Counted from the stretch's first letter, positions 28,445 through 39,505 are shown. The stretch: DNA of 64,000 bases from Thalassospira indica (GCF_003403095.1 NZ_CP031555.1:3412001-3476000); one strand, 5' to 3'. Numbers and translations: made by a program. Notes: generated by a model not told the origin, from the sequence alone.

Positions 28445-30034
28445 ATGAGTCCCACTTACCCCTGTTTTGTCGGTGTCGATGTCGGCACCGGAAGTGCACG
28501 CGCCGGCGTGTTTGACGCCAATGGCAAATTGCTTGGCAGTGCTGCACACGCGATTGCGATGAACCGCCCGAAACCCGATTTCGTCGAACAGGATTCTGAA
28601 AATATCTGGCAGTCGGTCTGTCAGTCGGTGCGGGATGCCATGGCCAAATCCGGGGTCCCTGCACAAAAGGTCGCCGCCATCGGGTTTGATGCCACATGCT
28701 CGCTCGTGATCCGCGATCAGGATAACAAACCGCTGGGCGTCACGCCCAATGGTGCGGACAACTGGGATGTGATTGTCTGGATGGATCACCGGGCCGTGCG
28801 CGAGGCCGAGGAATGCACCGCCACCGGCGCCAAGGTGCTGGAATATATTGGCGGCACCATGTCGCCCGAAATGGAAATCCCCAAATTGATGTGGCTGAAA
28901 CGCCATCACAATGCCGCCTGGCAGAAAATGGGCGCGGCGTATGATCTGGCCGATTTCCTGTCATTCCGCGCAACCGGCAGCAACGCCCGGTCCTGCTGCA
29001 CGGTGACATGCAAATGGACCTATCTTGCCCATCAGGATGAACCATGGGATCGCGATTTCTTAAACGCGATCGACATGGAAGACCTCAATGACAAGATCAA
29101 CATGCATGACAGTGCGCTTGCAGTTGGCGAACTGATCGGATCCCTTTCCGAACAGGGGGCAGCTGATCTTGGCCTGACCACAGATTGTGTGGTGGGTGCG
29201 GGGCTGATTGATGCCCATGCCGGGGCGCTGGGCACACTTGGTGAATATCTGGACGGCAACCTTGATCAGCATTTTGCCATGATCGCGGGGACATCGACCT
29301 GTCACATGGCGCTGTCAAAGGAACCGCGCTTTATCAAAGGCGTCTGGGGTCCCTATTTCGGGGCGATTGCCCCGAACCTTTGGCTTAATGAAGGCGGGCA
29401 ATCCGCGACCGGTGCGTTGCTGGATCATATCGTTGCCATGCATCCGTTTTCCCATGACATGGGCCGTGATGCCCACAAGCTTGCCGGGGAAAAACTGATG
29501 CCGATGATGGCAGAAAAAACCGATCTGGCGCCGCGCCTGCATGTTCTGCCTGATTTCCATGGCAACCGATCACCGCTGGCCGATCCCGAGGCGCTTGGCG
29601 TTATTTCCGGTCTGACACTTGATCAAAGCGAGGAAAGCTTCCTGAAGCTTTATTGGGCGACTGCGTGCGCGATTGCCTATGGCACGCGCCATATCATCGA
29701 TGCGATGAATGATACCGGCTATGACATCACCCACATCCATCTGAGCGGCGGGCACACCGCCAGCAAGGTACTGGTGAAACTCTATGCCGATGTCACCGGA
29801 TGCACGGTCGTGATGTCTGATTGCGAGGAGCCGGTGCTGCTGGGATCGGCGATGCTGGCCGCAGGTGCGCTTGATGCAAAAGGCGGTCTTGCCCGGGCCG
29901 CACGCCAGATGGCAGGCAAGGAAACCGCCCACGCGCCCGATCCATCGGCGAAAGCGGATCATGACCGCAGATACGCGATTTTCCATCAGATGCACGCCCA
30001 TCGGCAGTCCCTTGATGGCATGAGCAAATCCTGA
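28445..30034 (+). CDS. FGGY-family carbohydrate kinase, D-ribulokinase-like
   Basis: 529 residues from the ATG at 28445, which has GGAGGAG 11 bases upstream. FGGY landmarks are FVGVDVGTGSARAGVFDANG (phosphate 1), VAAIGFDATCSLVI, DVIVWMDHRAVREAEE, the large central CTVTCKWTYLAH, GLIDAHAGALGTLG, IAGTSTCHMAL, and LSGGHTASKVLVKLYADVTG near the C-terminus. The DATCSLV and CKWTYL forms belong to the FGGY-carbohydrate-kinase/ribulokinase branch. It phosphorylates a ketopentose or polyol-derived sugar using ATP. A strong terminator follows, so the gene is monocistronic. Confidence 0.88.
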   Translation: MSPTYPCFVGVDVGTGSARAGVFDANGKLLGSAAHAIAMNRPKPDFVEQDSENIWQSVCQSVRDAMAKSGVPAQKVAAIGFDATCSLVIRDQDNKPLGVTPNGADNWDVIVWMDHRAVREAEECTATGAKVLEYIGGTMSPEMEIPKLMWLKRHHNAAWQKMGAAYDLADFLSFRATGSNARSCCTVTCKWTYLAHQDEPWDRDFLNAIDMEDLNDKINMHDSALAVGELIGSLSEQGAADLGLTTDCVVGAGLIDAHAGALGTLGEYLDGNLDQHFAMIAGTSTCHMALSKEPRFIKGVWGPYFGAIAPNLWLNEGGQSATGALLDHIVAMHPFSHDMGRDAHKLAGEKLMPMMAEKTDLAPRLHVLPDFHGNRSPLADPEALGVISGLTLDQSEESFLKLYWATACAIAYGTRHIIDAMNDTGYDITHIHLSGGHTASKVLVKLYADVTGCTVVMSDCEEPVLLGSAMLAAGALDAKGGLARAARQMAGKETAHAPDPSAKADHDRRYAIFHQMHAHRQSLDGMSKS

Positions 30035-30139
30035 TTTTTGCCCGCTCAAAAGTGTGATATCTGCGCCGTTCGTGCGGGTTTGGTGCGGCACACCCTATCC
30101 AAAAGGCGCTTGACCTTATTGGGGGTTGCGGTCAAAACA

Positions 30140-30174
30140 AAAGGGCCGATGCAAACGCATCGGCCCTTTCTTTC
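30140..30174 (+). terminator. terminator of the FGGY kinase gene
   Basis: AAAGGGCCGATGC / GCATCGGCCCTTT with an AAAC loop, then CTTTC. Confidence 0.85.
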
Positions 30175-30246
30175 GCACGCGCAACGGCGGGGTCGGGGGA
30201 TCATGCAGAAAATCAAATTCTGCACCGTCACGGCGCGATGCCGTTT

Positions 30247-30276
30247 AAGGCCAGCCTTTTTGATAAGGCTGGCCTT
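30247..30276. terminator. terminator-like hairpin after the RND operon
   Basis: AAGGCCAGCC / GGCTGGCCTT with a ten-base loop, five bases from the RND pump stop codon on the minus strand. It has a T-run on the plus-strand side and only a short one on the minus side. Confidence 0.6.
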
Positions 30277-30281
30277 AAATT

Positions 30282-33200
30282 TTATTCAGCCGGATGTTCG
30301 TGGGCAGCCTGGACTTCGCCCTTTTTCTTCCGGTTCTTGGCAAAGGTGCCAACAATCAGAACAAAGAACAAAGGCACAAAGAAGATCGCAAGCACGGTTG
30401 CGGCAATCATCCCGCCCATCACACCGGTACCCACGGCCACGCGGGCCCCGGCACCGGCACCGGTCGAAATCGCCAGCGGCACGACACCAAGGGTAAAGGC
30501 CATCGACGTCATGATGATCGGACGCAGACGCTGGCGCGCTGCTTCGACAGTTGCCTCAAGAAGCCCCATGCCCTCGTCGTAAAGTTCGCGGGCGAACTCG
30601 ACAATCAGGATGGCGTTCTTGGCCGACAAACCAATCGTGGTCAGGATCGCCACCTGGAAGTAAACGTCATCGGGCAGACCACGCAGCATCGCTGCGATCA
30701 CAGCACCAAGGACACCCAGCGGTACGACCATCATCACCGAAATCGGAATGGCCCAGCTTTCATAAAGCGCTGCCAGACACAGGAAGACGACGATCATCGA
30801 CAGGGCATACAATGCCGGTCCCTGCTCGCCCGCTTCGCGTTCCTCATAGGACAGCCCCTGCCATTCAAGGCCGATATCGCCCGGAAGCTGCGAGACAAGC
30901 TGTTCCATCGCAGCCATGGCATCCCCGGATGCGACACCCGGTGCCGCAGACCCCTGAATATTAAGCGACGACAGACCGTTAAAGCGTTCCAGACGTGGAG
31001 AACCATAGGTCCATTCACTGGTAGAAACAGCCGAAATCGGCACCATTTCACCCAGATTGTTACGGACATACCAGTAATCCATGTCTTCGGGCATCATGCG
31101 GTATTTGGCGTCTGCCTGCATGTAAACCCGTTTAACACGGCCGTTTTCGATGAAGTCATTGACATAGCTTGACCCCCAGGCAGCCGCCAGTGTCTGGTTG
31201 ATTTCGGCAAGGTTGACGCCAAGGGCGCTGGCCTTTTCCTGATCAATATTGACATTGAACTGCGGCGTATCATTCAGGCCGTTGGGGCGCACACCAACAA
31301 GACGCGGGTCCTGTGATGCCATGCCCAAAAGCTGGTTACGGGCCGCGATCAGGGCGTCGTGACCATTGCCACCGCGGTCAACAAGTTGAAGGTCAAAACC
31401 GTTCGCGGTACCAAGTTCGATAATCGCAGGCGGCGCAAAGGCAAAGATCATGGCTTCGCGGATCTGGGCAAACGCGCCATAGGCACGACCAATCACCGCA
31501 TCAACCGCTTGATCCGGGCGGGTACGTTCCGACCAGTCCTTGAGGTTCACGAAGGCAATACCGGCGTTCTGCCCACTCCCGGCGAACGAAAAGCCGGCAA
31601 CCGTGAACAGACCATCGATATTTTCCGCCTCGTTCTCCATGAAGTGTTTTTCAAGCTTCTTGAGAACATCGACCGTGCGTTCCTGCGATGCCCCAGCAGG
31701 CAACTGCACCATGGCAAACATGATGCCCTGGTCTTCTTCCGGCAGGAAGGAGCCCGGCAGTCGGCCAAACAAAGCTGCAAGGCCACCAACAAGAATCGCA
31801 TAGACGAACAAATAGCGCCATTTGCGGTTCACAACGTGGCCAACGCTGCCTTGATAGAAGTTGTTGGTCCGTTCAAAGCCTCGGTTAAACCAGCCAAACG
31901 GGCCTTTCTTCTTGGTCGGATCGGTGTGGCCGGGTTTGAGCATCGTCGCACAAAGCGCCGGTGTCAGAACAATCGCGACAACAACCGACAGCACCATTGC
32001 CGAGACGATCGTGATCGAGAACTGGCGATAAATCGCCCCTGTCGACCCGGCAAAGAAGGCCATCGGCACAAACACCGCCGAAAGCACAAGCGCAATACCA
32101 ATCAGGGCACCGGTGATCTGTCCCATGGATTTTCGCGTTGCTTCACGCGGCGGAAGACCGTCTTCTTCCATTACACGTTCGACGTTTTCGACCACAACAA
32201 TCGCGTCATCGACCAAAAGGCCGATGGCCAGAACCATGGCAAACATGGTGAGCGTGTTGATCGAATAGCCAAATGCCGCAAGAATTCCGAAGGTGCCGAG
32301 CAAAACAACCGGCACTGCAATCGTCGGAATAAGCGTTGCCCGCCAGTTCTGCAGGAACAGGAACATCACCAGGAACACGAGGACAATCGCCTCGAACAGG
32401 GTATAGACCACCTCTTCGATCGACACCTCAACGAACGGTGTCGTGTCATAGGGATAGACAATCTCGATCCCTTGCGGGAAGAACGGTTTGAGTTCCGCAA
32501 GACGGGATTTAACCGCATCTGCGGTATCAAGCGCGTTGGAACCGGTTGCAAGGTTGATCCCGATACCGGTTGCAGCCTGCGCATTGTAGCGCGCAACAAC
32601 TTCATAGCTTTCGCCACCGATTTCGATACGGGCCACATCGCCAAGGCGCACCTGCGCACCATCGGTTTCGACCTTAAGCAAGATGTTGGCGAACTCGTCA
32701 ACGGTTTGCAGTTTGCTTTGGGCGGTGATGGTTGCGTTGATCTGCTGGCCCGAAACCGACGGTGCTCCGCCGATTTGACCGGCAGTGACTTCGGTGTTTT
32801 GTGCCTCGATGGCATTGTTAACATCCATCACCGTCAGGTTATAGGACAGCATCTTGTTCGGATCGAGCCAGATGCGCATCGCATGCTGGGCCCCAAACAC
32901 CTGGACCGAGCCAACACCGTTCACACGCGCAATCGGATCTTCGACCGATGATACCACAAAGTCCGCAAGGTCCTGGGCATTCATCGACCCGTCAGCCGAC
33001 ACAAAGCCGACAACCATCAGGAACGATCCCGATGATTTGCTGACGGTCACCCCCTGCTCCTGCACTTCGGTCGGAAGCGATGACATGGCAGCCTGCAGCT
33101 TGTTCTGCACCTGCACCTGGGCGATATCCGGATCAGCTTCGGGTTCAAAGGTCAGCGTAATCGATGCCTGCCCGTTCCCCGACGAGGTCGAGGACATATA

Positions 33201-33428
33201 GCGCAGGTAATCAAGGCCGTTCATCTGCTGTTCGATCACCTGGGTGACCGTGTTTTCAACAGTTTGCGCCGAGGCACCGGGATAAGTTGCCCCGATCTCG
33301 ACAGATGGTGGTGCAATCGACGGATACTGTTCGATGGGCAACTGCCAAAGCGACAAGCCCCCCGCCAGCATGATCACCAGGGCAATAACCCAGGCGAAGA
33401 CGGGGCGATCAATAAAGAATTTTGCCAT
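30282..33428 (-). CDS. RND multidrug efflux pump, AcrB/MexB (HAE1) family
   Basis: 1048 residues, the standard length. It starts [20 protein letters not shown] and has the proton-relay Asp pair in [19 protein letters not shown] (near residue 405), the porter repeats, [20 protein letters not shown], and the terminal membrane block. It expels hydrophobic drugs or toxic metabolites using the proton gradient, working as a trimer with a periplasmic adaptor and an outer-membrane TolC-type channel. The adaptor gene is 11 bp upstream on the same strand. No TolC-type gene is in the window, so a channel encoded elsewhere must be shared. Confidence 0.96.
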   Translation of the reverse strand: MAKFFIDRPVFAWVIALVIMLAGGLSLWQLPIEQYPSIAPPSVEIGATYPGASAQTVENTVTQVIEQQMNGLDYLRYMSSTSSGNGQASITLTFEPEADPDIAQVQVQNKLQAAMSSLPTEVQEQGVTVSKSSGSFLMVVGFVSADGSMNAQDLADFVVSSVEDPIARVNGVGSVQVFGAQHAMRIWLDPNKMLSYNLTVMDVNNAIEAQNTEVTAGQIGGAPSVSGQQINATITAQSKLQTVDEFANILLKVETDGAQVRLGDVARIEIGGESYEVVARYNAQAATGIGINLATGSNALDTADAVKSRLAELKPFFPQGIEIVYPYDTTPFVEVSIEEVVYTLFEAIVLVFLVMFLFLQNWRATLIPTIAVPVVLLGTFGILAAFGYSINTLTMFAMVLAIGLLVDDAIVVVENVERVMEEDGLPPREATRKSMGQITGALIGIALVLSAVFVPMAFFAGSTGAIYRQFSITIVSAMVLSVVVAIVLTPALCATMLKPGHTDPTKKKGPFGWFNRGFERTNNFYQGSVGHVVNRKWRYLFVYAILVGGLAALFGRLPGSFLPEEDQGIMFAMVQLPAGASQERTVDVLKKLEKHFMENEAENIDGLFTVAGFSFAGSGQNAGIAFVNLKDWSERTRPDQAVDAVIGRAYGAFAQIREAMIFAFAPPAIIELGTANGFDLQLVDRGGNGHDALIAARNQLLGMASQDPRLVGVRPNGLNDTPQFNVNIDQEKASALGVNLAEINQTLAAAWGSSYVNDFIENGRVKRVYMQADAKYRMMPEDMDYWYVRNNLGEMVPISAVSTSEWTYGSPRLERFNGLSSLNIQGSAAPGVASGDAMAAMEQLVSQLPGDIGLEWQGLSYEEREAGEQGPALYALSMIVVFLCLAALYESWAIPISVMMVVPLGVLGAVIAAMLRGLPDDVYFQVAILTTIGLSAKNAILIVEFARELYDEGMGLLEATVEAARQRLRPIIMTSMAFTLGVVPLAISTGAGAGARVAVGTGVMGGMIAATVLAIFFVPLFFVLIVGTFAKNRKKKGEVQAAHEHPAE

Positions 33429-33439
33429 TGAATAAGTCC

Positions 33440-34603
33440 TTATTCGGCGGCTTTGGCGGTTTCAACGGGCTGCGGCGTCACTGGCGCATCCGGTCCGATT
33501 CGCTGGATGCCATCGACAATGACTTGCGCGCCATCCTCGATACCGGCCGTCACCAGCCAATCCTGTCCCTGCGACTGCTCGATCGTCAAATCCTTGGAGG
33601 CAACCTTGCCATCCTCGACGACATAGGCATAAGCCGAGCCATCCGGACGGCGCATCACCGCTTTCTGCGGCACAAGGAAGGCGTCCTCAAGCTGGCCCTG
33701 ACGGACCTGTCCACGGACAAACATACCAGGCAGAAGCGTACCATCCGGGTTCGGGAAGACCACACGCAAACGCACAGTCCCGGTGGTTTCGTTCACCGTC
33801 ACATCCGAAAACTGCAAGGTTCCCTTGTGCGGATATTCCTCACCGGTAGCATCAACGATCAGGGCAACCTCGATCTGGCCGTTCTCAACACCCTTGATGC
33901 GGCCATTGCGAATGGCTTCCTTGATTTTCAGCAACCGGCCACCGGCCTGCGTCACATCGACATAGATCGGATCAAGCTGGGTGATGGTGGTCAGCTTTGC
34001 CGACTGATTGGCGGTCACAAGCGAACCTTCGGAATAATCCGACGAGCTGATCTGACCGGAAATCGGTGCGGTGACCGTAGTATAGGCCAGATCGATCCGC
34101 GCCTGTTCAAGCTCGGCACGCGCCGCGGCAACCGCTGCCTTTGCCTGTGCTTCGGCGGCGACGGCATCGTCATAGGTTTGCTGGCTGACGGCCTGCGACT
34201 TGATCAGCGGGTCATAGCGCGAACGCGTCTTGGTCGTCTGATCAAGGGTTGCGCGCTGACGGGTCAGTTCGGCCTGTGCGGCATCAACGCGCGCCAGGTA
34301 AACTTCCTGATCAATCATATAAAGCTGCTGACCGGCTTCAACAAACGCACCCTCGGTGAAGTTGCGTTCCTTGATAATGCCATCGACCTGCGGGCGGATG
34401 TCTGCCTGACGGAAGGCAACGGTACGACCGGGCATTTCCTCGACCAGGCCAACAGTCTGCGCGTTCAGCGTCACGGTACCGACCGGGGTCGCCTGTGGCT
34501 GTTGCTGGGCGGCTGCCTGTTGGTCGCCTTCGCTCTGCTCGCTGCAGGCGGCTACAAGCACGACAAGCGCTGCCATACCAGCGAATTTCAAACAAGATCG
34601 CAT
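33440..34603 (-). CDS. RND efflux periplasmic adaptor (MexA/AcrA) lipoprotein
   Basis: 387 residues from the ATG at 34603. The lipobox VAAC places the lipidated Cys at residue 20 of [20 protein letters not shown]. Domains in order are the barrel/lipoyl half ([34 protein letters not shown]), a helical hairpin ([20 protein letters not shown]), the second lipoyl half ([20 protein letters not shown]), and a beta-barrel and membrane-proximal end ([20 protein letters not shown]). It links the inner-membrane pump to the outer-membrane channel. It is the first gene of the efflux operon, and a TetR operator palindrome lies upstream. Confidence 0.95.
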   Translation of the reverse strand: MRSCLKFAGMAALVVLVAACSEQSEGDQQAAAQQQPQATPVGTVTLNAQTVGLVEEMPGRTVAFRQADIRPQVDGIIKERNFTEGAFVEAGQQLYMIDQEVYLARVDAAQAELTRQRATLDQTTKTRSRYDPLIKSQAVSQQTYDDAVAAEAQAKAAVAAARAELEQARIDLAYTTVTAPISGQISSSDYSEGSLVTANQSAKLTTITQLDPIYVDVTQAGGRLLKIKEAIRNGRIKGVENGQIEVALIVDATGEEYPHKGTLQFSDVTVNETTGTVRLRVVFPNPDGTLLPGMFVRGQVRQGQLEDAFLVPQKAVMRRPDGSAYAYVVEDGKVASKDLTIEQSQGQDWLVTAGIEDGAQVIVDGIQRIGPDAPVTPQPVETAKAAE

Positions 34604-34674
34604 GGACAAAATGCTTATTCCTTCTAAGTCCGCGCAAAGCCGTGTGGTGTGCGCTTTGCCATTGCTTTTATAAA

Positions 34675-34691
34675 TACTGTACGGTACAGTA
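34675..34691. promoter_or_regulatory. TetR-type operator palindrome
   Basis: TACTGTAC-G-GTACAGTA, a perfect 8-1-8 inverted repeat between the divergent adaptor and TetR genes. Confidence 0.85.
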
Positions 34692-34741
34692 CACATTGTG
34701 CGCTGCACGATCAAGAGCCAAAAACAGCAGAGCCAAGAAAG

Positions 34742-35413
34742 ATGAGTGAAACGCCCGAAAAGCTTGAAAAACAACATTCTCGCGGCACTGCACGCCGTCG
34801 TGCAATGATGGATGCTGCATGGGCGTTATTGCTTGAACGTGGCTTTGCTGGCGTGACCCTCAATGACGTGATTTCAAAATCTGGCGGGTCGCGTACGACC
34901 CTTTACGAAGCGTTTGGCGGAAAGGATGGCTTGCTCGCAGCGGTGATGACCGAGCAATGCAAAGAATTCTCAGCCGAACTGCATATTTCACTGGAAACCG
35001 ATCTCCCTCCCCGTGATGCCCTGACGGACTTCGGCACAAAACTGGCCCAAAAGATTGTAACCGAGGAAGTCGCCCGCTTCACCCAGATTCAGTATTCCGA
35101 GGGCCAACATTTTCTACCCTTGATCGAAAAATTCTTTGAAGTTGGCCCCGACAGCACACGCAAACACCTTGCCGATTACCTGTCGCGGCAGCAAAAGCTT
35201 GGCAATATAACAATCGAAGACGCAGATCATTCGGCCGAAATGTTTGAATCCATGGTCATTGGCGACTGGCTGTCGCGGATCATGAAACACAATCCGCGCC
35301 CGCCCATGACCGACCAGCAAATTAACGAACGCGTTTCACGTGCGGTTGAAACTTTCCTGTGTGGTGTCGCAACACCGCAAGCGCGTGACACGTTCGACTG
35401 CGCGAACACATAA
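34742..35413 (+). CDS. TetR-family repressor of the efflux operon
   Basis: 223 residues from the ATG at 34742; an earlier in-frame ATG at 34649 would run through the operator and was rejected. The HTH is AAWALLLERGFAGVTLNDVI, SKSGGSRTTLYEAFGGKDGL. The C-terminal ligand domain resembles the AcrR/TetR_C group (FGTKLAQKIVTEEVARFTQI). It is divergent from the efflux operon with a palindrome between them. By analogy with AcrR/NalC-type systems it should repress the pump until a ligand binds. Confidence 0.9.
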   Translation: MSETPEKLEKQHSRGTARRRAMMDAAWALLLERGFAGVTLNDVISKSGGSRTTLYEAFGGKDGLLAAVMTEQCKEFSAELHISLETDLPPRDALTDFGTKLAQKIVTEEVARFTQIQYSEGQHFLPLIEKFFEVGPDSTRKHLADYLSRQQKLGNITIEDADHSAEMFESMVIGDWLSRIMKHNPRPPMTDQQINERVSRAVETFLCGVATPQARDTFDCANT

Positions 35414-35456
35414 CCTCCCCGTCCGTCGTCAATGACCGGCTTTATAGCCAGCCCCT

Positions 35457-35476
35457 CCTGACAGCATCCTGTCAGG
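35457..35476. other. short inverted repeat after tetR
   Basis: CCTGACAG-CATC-CTGTCAGG, about 45 bp past the TetR stop, with no T-run. It may be a weak transcript end or a protein site. Confidence 0.4.
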
Positions 35477-35633
35477 TGTGACCCATCGTGGCGAAAATTC
35501 CCGATGGGTGGCGGGTGATCTGCATTACATCTGAATTACGTTGCCCTAACATTACCAAATTTGGGGTAAACTCTGGCGTGCGTTACCAACAGAGGGTGTA
35601 TTTCCCCCTTCTGGCAAGCAAAAGGATCCCGTC

Positions 35634-36797
35634 ATGCAGTTGCGAAAGGCACTTACCGGCTTTGGCGTTCTGGCAATTTCGATTGCCGGCCTGACCACAC
35701 GTGCCGACGCTATTTCCGTTGAAGATGCCCGGACGGCCGTTGATGCGATCCTGATGCAATCGGGCATTTCCGCGACCGAGGTCGATGCCCGCATGATAGA
35801 TGGCGATGCGGTCGAACTGGTTTTTGACGCGGTTTCCCTTGATCTCAGCGGCTATTCGACCCCGCGCCAGCTGGCGATGGATGACGTTCTGGTAACCGTG
35901 CGCGATACCGATACGGCCAGTCAGGTTGACCTTGATGTCAAACTGCCCGAACAGGCAAAAATGCTGGCCGAGGCAACCAGCGATCAGCGTGACCTGACGC
36001 TGCGCAATGCCGGGGGTTATCTGCGTTGGGATACCGCGCGCAATGTTCCGGTTACCTTTGACGGCTTTGCCGATTTCCTGGTGGGCGACGAACCGGTTTC
36101 GCGCAAGCACTGGCTGATCAATGGCCTGATCATTCAATGGTTGCCCGAAATGGCCAAGATCGCCTGGCAGGCAGCCGAATGGACCGGCCCCAACCGCGAA
36201 AAACGCGGCTCGATCAAATCGGCGAACTTCACGCTTTATCCCGACGACGATGGCGCGACCCATCTGGATTATTCCCATGATGGTTTGTGGCTGCCAAGCC
36301 TGATCCAGCCGCGCACGGTGCGGGTGAAAACCAGCAGTGCCGGCCTGCCCTGGTCGGATGCCCAGCCCATTATCGAAAAGGGTTTCCACGATATCCTGAC
36401 CGGCACCGCCCCGCGCTTTGCCCGCCGCCAGATTGGCGATGCACTGTGGAAAAAGGCCGCCCAGAATGGCGCCCCGGTCAAGGTTGACGAGTTCTATATT
36501 GAATCCCGCGGGCTTGAGGCGCTGGGTTCTGGCGAATTCCTGGCCCAGGCCGCGGCACGTTATGGCTTCATCGGCGATTTTGATTTCAGACTTCTGGGGC
36601 AAGAAAAGCTGGTCGATCTATTGGGAACGCCGGATAACCCAACCATCCTTGGCGCGCTTGTACCCTTTGCCGTAAACGGCCTTGCCGCCGGACGCCCGGG
36701 CCCACAAGGCACCACCGAATATGATGGTCAGTTGCTGCCCGATGGGCGGGTTGTGGTCAACGGCCTGACGGTCTTTCGTACAGCCGATGGCAGCTAG
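35634..36797 (+). CDS. exported protein of unknown function
   Basis: 387 residues with a signal peptide (LTGFGVLAISIAGLTTRADA). The rest is beta-rich and contains repeated short strands such as VELVFDAVSLDLSGYSTPRQ, VTVRDTDTASQVDLDVKLPE and SANFTLYPDDDGATHLDYSH, which loosely resemble alphaproteobacterial DUF2125-type exported proteins. I do not assign it to a family. It is monocistronic, with AAGGAT upstream of the ATG and a strong terminator downstream. Its nearest neighbours are a TetR regulator and a convergent siderophore receptor, neither of which suggests a role. Confidence 0.7.
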   Translation: MQLRKALTGFGVLAISIAGLTTRADAISVEDARTAVDAILMQSGISATEVDARMIDGDAVELVFDAVSLDLSGYSTPRQLAMDDVLVTVRDTDTASQVDLDVKLPEQAKMLAEATSDQRDLTLRNAGGYLRWDTARNVPVTFDGFADFLVGDEPVSRKHWLINGLIIQWLPEMAKIAWQAAEWTGPNREKRGSIKSANFTLYPDDDGATHLDYSHDGLWLPSLIQPRTVRVKTSSAGLPWSDAQPIIEKGFHDILTGTAPRFARRQIGDALWKKAAQNGAPVKVDEFYIESRGLEALGSGEFLAQAAARYGFIGDFDFRLLGQEKLVDLLGTPDNPTILGALVPFAVNGLAAGRPGPQGTTEYDGQLLPDGRVVVNGLTVFRTADGS

Positions 36798-36826
36798 CCT
36801 TTACCCCCGCCCTGACACAACAAAGC

Positions 36827-36862
36827 GGCCGCCAGTCGTCACAACAGGCGGCCGTTTCTTTA
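36827..36862. terminator. bidirectional terminator
   Basis: GCGGCCGCC / GGCGGCCG stem, with AAAG on the left and TTTCTTT on the right, between convergent genes. Confidence 0.8.
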
Positions 36863-36875
36863 AGTCGTTATGCAG

Positions 36876-39278
36876 TTACCAACTATATTTGAGCGTCCCG
36901 AGGACGGTTCGGCCTGGGCCATAGTAATCTTCGCTGTAGGAATAGGCGACATACTCACGGTCAAACAGGTTGGAGACATTGACAGCAAGGCTGACATTGT
37001 CGGTGACCATGTAATTGATCATGGCATCGCTAACCGCATATGCGCTCATCGGCAGTGTATTGCCGTTATCCGCATAGGTCCCGCCGACGTACCGAACACC
37101 AGCCCCAAAGGTCAGATCCCCAACCGAGTCCTGCCCCGGGATGGTGTAATCAAGCCAGGCAGATGCCACCTGATCGGGAACCGATGCCGGGCGCTTGCCG
37201 ATGTTGGACTCAGTCGCGTCCTTGGTGACCTCGGCATCCATATAGGTGTAGGCCAGCGTCGCATTCATGTTGTCAAAGAGCTGAAACTTGCCTTCAAGCT
37301 CCAGCCCGCGCGAATTGACTTCACCCACCTGATTGCGTTCGGTCTGTGAAATCCACTGCACAACATTTGTTTGGGTCAGATCGAAAAGGGCTGCGGTGAA
37401 CAGGGCATCGAAGGCTTCGGGCTGGTATTTGACACCAACCTCATACTGCTCGCCTTCCTGTGGTTCCGGGCCGTTATCATAGTAACCGGCATCCGAATAA
37501 ATCGGCTGGAACGATTCAGAATAGTTACCATAAACAGACAAGCCATCAGTAACCTTGTAGGTCAGACCAAGACGCGAGGTGAAGGCTTCATCGTTACGCT
37601 CGATCGTGGTCAGGCCACTCGTTCCCAAAGAGTCTAGGTCGGTTTGAACATAATCATATCGACCGCCAAACGTCAGAATCCAGTCATCATCGATGGTAAG
37701 CTGCTCTTGCGCGTACAGGCCATAGCTATTCTGTTCGGTCTGAGCATCCGTATTGAAGCTCAGACTGACGCAAGACACACCACAATAGCTTGGATTTGTC
37801 ACACTTATGCCCGGTGCTGATGCGGTATAGGCCCGCTCATCATTATAACCATAGGTGTAATCGAACCCGACCAGCGACTTGCTGTCAAAGCGATCCCAGG
37901 ACGTATCGTATTCGACCTGGTTGTCGACAGAAAACCGGTTGAGCTCCCCACGGGTATCCGTGCCGGTACGTGAGCTCGTCGGATCACCAGTCGAATAAAG
38001 ATGCTGATAGGTTAGATCGACATGGTTGTAGCGCGCGTTCTGGCGAAACTCGAGATTATCGTTAAGCGCGTGCGAAAACTCATACCCGACATTGGTTTCT
38101 TCGGTATTGAAGGTATGGAAGCCGGGCTCACCCAGGAACGTGTCCGGATCAACATCTACACCGCGCGGAAAGCCGTAACCCGGCGTGCTTTTGCGGTTGT
38201 TGTAGTTGGTCAGGATCGTCAATTCCGTGCCTGCCTTGGGCTTAAAGGTAAAGGCCGGGGCAATATAGAGACGATCATCTTGTGAGTAATCCTGACTATT
38301 CGCCGCATCCTGCCACAACGCAGTCAAGCGGTAGCTCCAGTTGCTGTCCTCCGCAACCTTGCCACCAACATCTCCGCCACCCGTCAGATGGTCTTCACCA
38401 AAGGTCGTAAAGACCTCACCATGGGCTTCGTCCTGCGGACGCTTGGTCGTCGCATTGACCAGACCACCCGGGCCGTTCAAGCCAAACAGGCTCGATGTTG
38501 ATCCCTTCAGGATATCAATCTGCTGCAGGCCATAAGGTTCCATTCGGCCATTGGTGAAGTTATACACCCGCATCGGCAGGCCATCGCGATAATAGCCAAG
38601 CGTTGATTGATAGAACCCGCGGATGCGGACAAAATCGGAGCGTTGATCCGACCCGTACTCATCGACCGTCACACCGGATGTGTAGCCCAGTGCCTCGGCA
38701 ACACGTTGGACATTACGCGTTTCCATCTCTTTCTGGGTGATCACGGAAACAGAGGCCGGATCATCAATGATTGCCGTATTGGTTTTTGATGCCGTCCGCG
38801 TGCGGTTCGCAACAAAACTGTCGGTGATGGCCTTGGTCGGATCGGCGGCCTCTGCCGCATTGGCCTCAACGCGCAGCGTATCAAGGACTTCCTCGCCGGC
38901 ACTGCTGGTCACGGCCTCGATCACAACCGTGCCATCACTGGTGACGTCGTAATCAAGACCCGAACCACGCAGAAGCGCTTCAAGGGCTGTGCTTGCGCGC
39001 ATCGTGCCATTAATGGTCGGCGCTTCATGCCCACGTACCAGCGCACCATCGACGGTGACCTGCACACTGGCCTGCACGCCAAACTGGGCCAAGGCACTGG
39101 TCAGTGATTGTGCCGGAATGTCAAACGCATGTTCTGCGTCGATCCCGCTGGCACTGACCTGTGCGCTGGCAGTCGATACAAACACGACCGGTGCCAAGGC
39201 ACTTGTCATCATCAAGGCACTGGCAATTACCACAACACGACCACGATTTTGCAGCCGGGCTGCACCCCCATTCATCAT
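36876..39278 (-). CDS. TonB-dependent siderophore receptor with STN domain (FpvA/FhuE type)
   Basis: 800 residues. The signal peptide spans VVVIASALMMTSALAPVVFV to about STASAQ. The STN domain is FDIPAQSLTSALAQFGVQAS to VVIEAVTSS. The plug carries DDPASVSVITQKEMETRNVQ, RGFYQSTLGYYRDGLPMRVY and LKGSTSSLFGLNGPGGLVNA. The barrel ends YSYSEDYYGPGRTVLGTLKY SW. The plug sequence is of the FpvA/FhuA hydroxamate-type receptors. Its STN domain should signal to the FecR-like protein encoded upstream on the same strand. It takes up a ferric siderophore across the outer membrane. The paired Met codons at 39278 and 39275 are both possible starts. Confidence 0.92.
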   Translation of the reverse strand: MMNGGAARLQNRGRVVVIASALMMTSALAPVVFVSTASAQVSASGIDAEHAFDIPAQSLTSALAQFGVQASVQVTVDGALVRGHEAPTINGTMRASTALEALLRGSGLDYDVTSDGTVVIEAVTSSAGEEVLDTLRVEANAAEAADPTKAITDSFVANRTRTASKTNTAIIDDPASVSVITQKEMETRNVQRVAEALGYTSGVTVDEYGSDQRSDFVRIRGFYQSTLGYYRDGLPMRVYNFTNGRMEPYGLQQIDILKGSTSSLFGLNGPGGLVNATTKRPQDEAHGEVFTTFGEDHLTGGGDVGGKVAEDSNWSYRLTALWQDAANSQDYSQDDRLYIAPAFTFKPKAGTELTILTNYNNRKSTPGYGFPRGVDVDPDTFLGEPGFHTFNTEETNVGYEFSHALNDNLEFRQNARYNHVDLTYQHLYSTGDPTSSRTGTDTRGELNRFSVDNQVEYDTSWDRFDSKSLVGFDYTYGYNDERAYTASAPGISVTNPSYCGVSCVSLSFNTDAQTEQNSYGLYAQEQLTIDDDWILTFGGRYDYVQTDLDSLGTSGLTTIERNDEAFTSRLGLTYKVTDGLSVYGNYSESFQPIYSDAGYYDNGPEPQEGEQYEVGVKYQPEAFDALFTAALFDLTQTNVVQWISQTERNQVGEVNSRGLELEGKFQLFDNMNATLAYTYMDAEVTKDATESNIGKRPASVPDQVASAWLDYTIPGQDSVGDLTFGAGVRYVGGTYADNGNTLPMSAYAVSDAMINYMVTDNVSLAVNVSNLFDREYVAYSYSEDYYGPGRTVLGTLKYSW

Positions 39279-39315
39279 TTTCTTCTATCTCCGTTTCATG
39301 TCCTATGCCTGAAAC

Positions 39316-39344
39316 AAATTGAGAATGCAAACGCTTCTCAATTT
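39316..39344. promoter_or_regulatory. Fur-like inverted repeat upstream of the second receptor
   Basis: AAATTGAGAA / TTCTCAATTT arms of ten bases separated by nine. The outer part TGAGAA...TTCTCA resembles half-sites of Fur boxes. It lies 38 bp upstream of the receptor start. Confidence 0.6.
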
Positions 39345-39505
39345 CGCATAAAAGACAAAACGGATGCCGGTTCTGTTTTTTCAAAAATTTTTATGGGAAA
39401 TCATCAGGATGGCCCCAAACCCGCAAAATTCTGCGGATTTGAAAGGCATTATTTTTTCTGGCAGGTGACTATAAACGGGTGCCGAAATCCGGCCCCCCAC
39501 CGCCA

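Noticed and set aside
31359..32951. 530-codon plus-strand frame inside the RND pump gene
   Set aside because: Antisense shadow with a run of basic/His residues typical of reverse-complement coding; the minus-strand gene is a complete AcrB-type pump.
33422..34627. 401-codon plus-strand frame inside the adaptor gene
   Set aside because: Same reason: the MexA-type lipoprotein on the minus strand accounts for the conservation.
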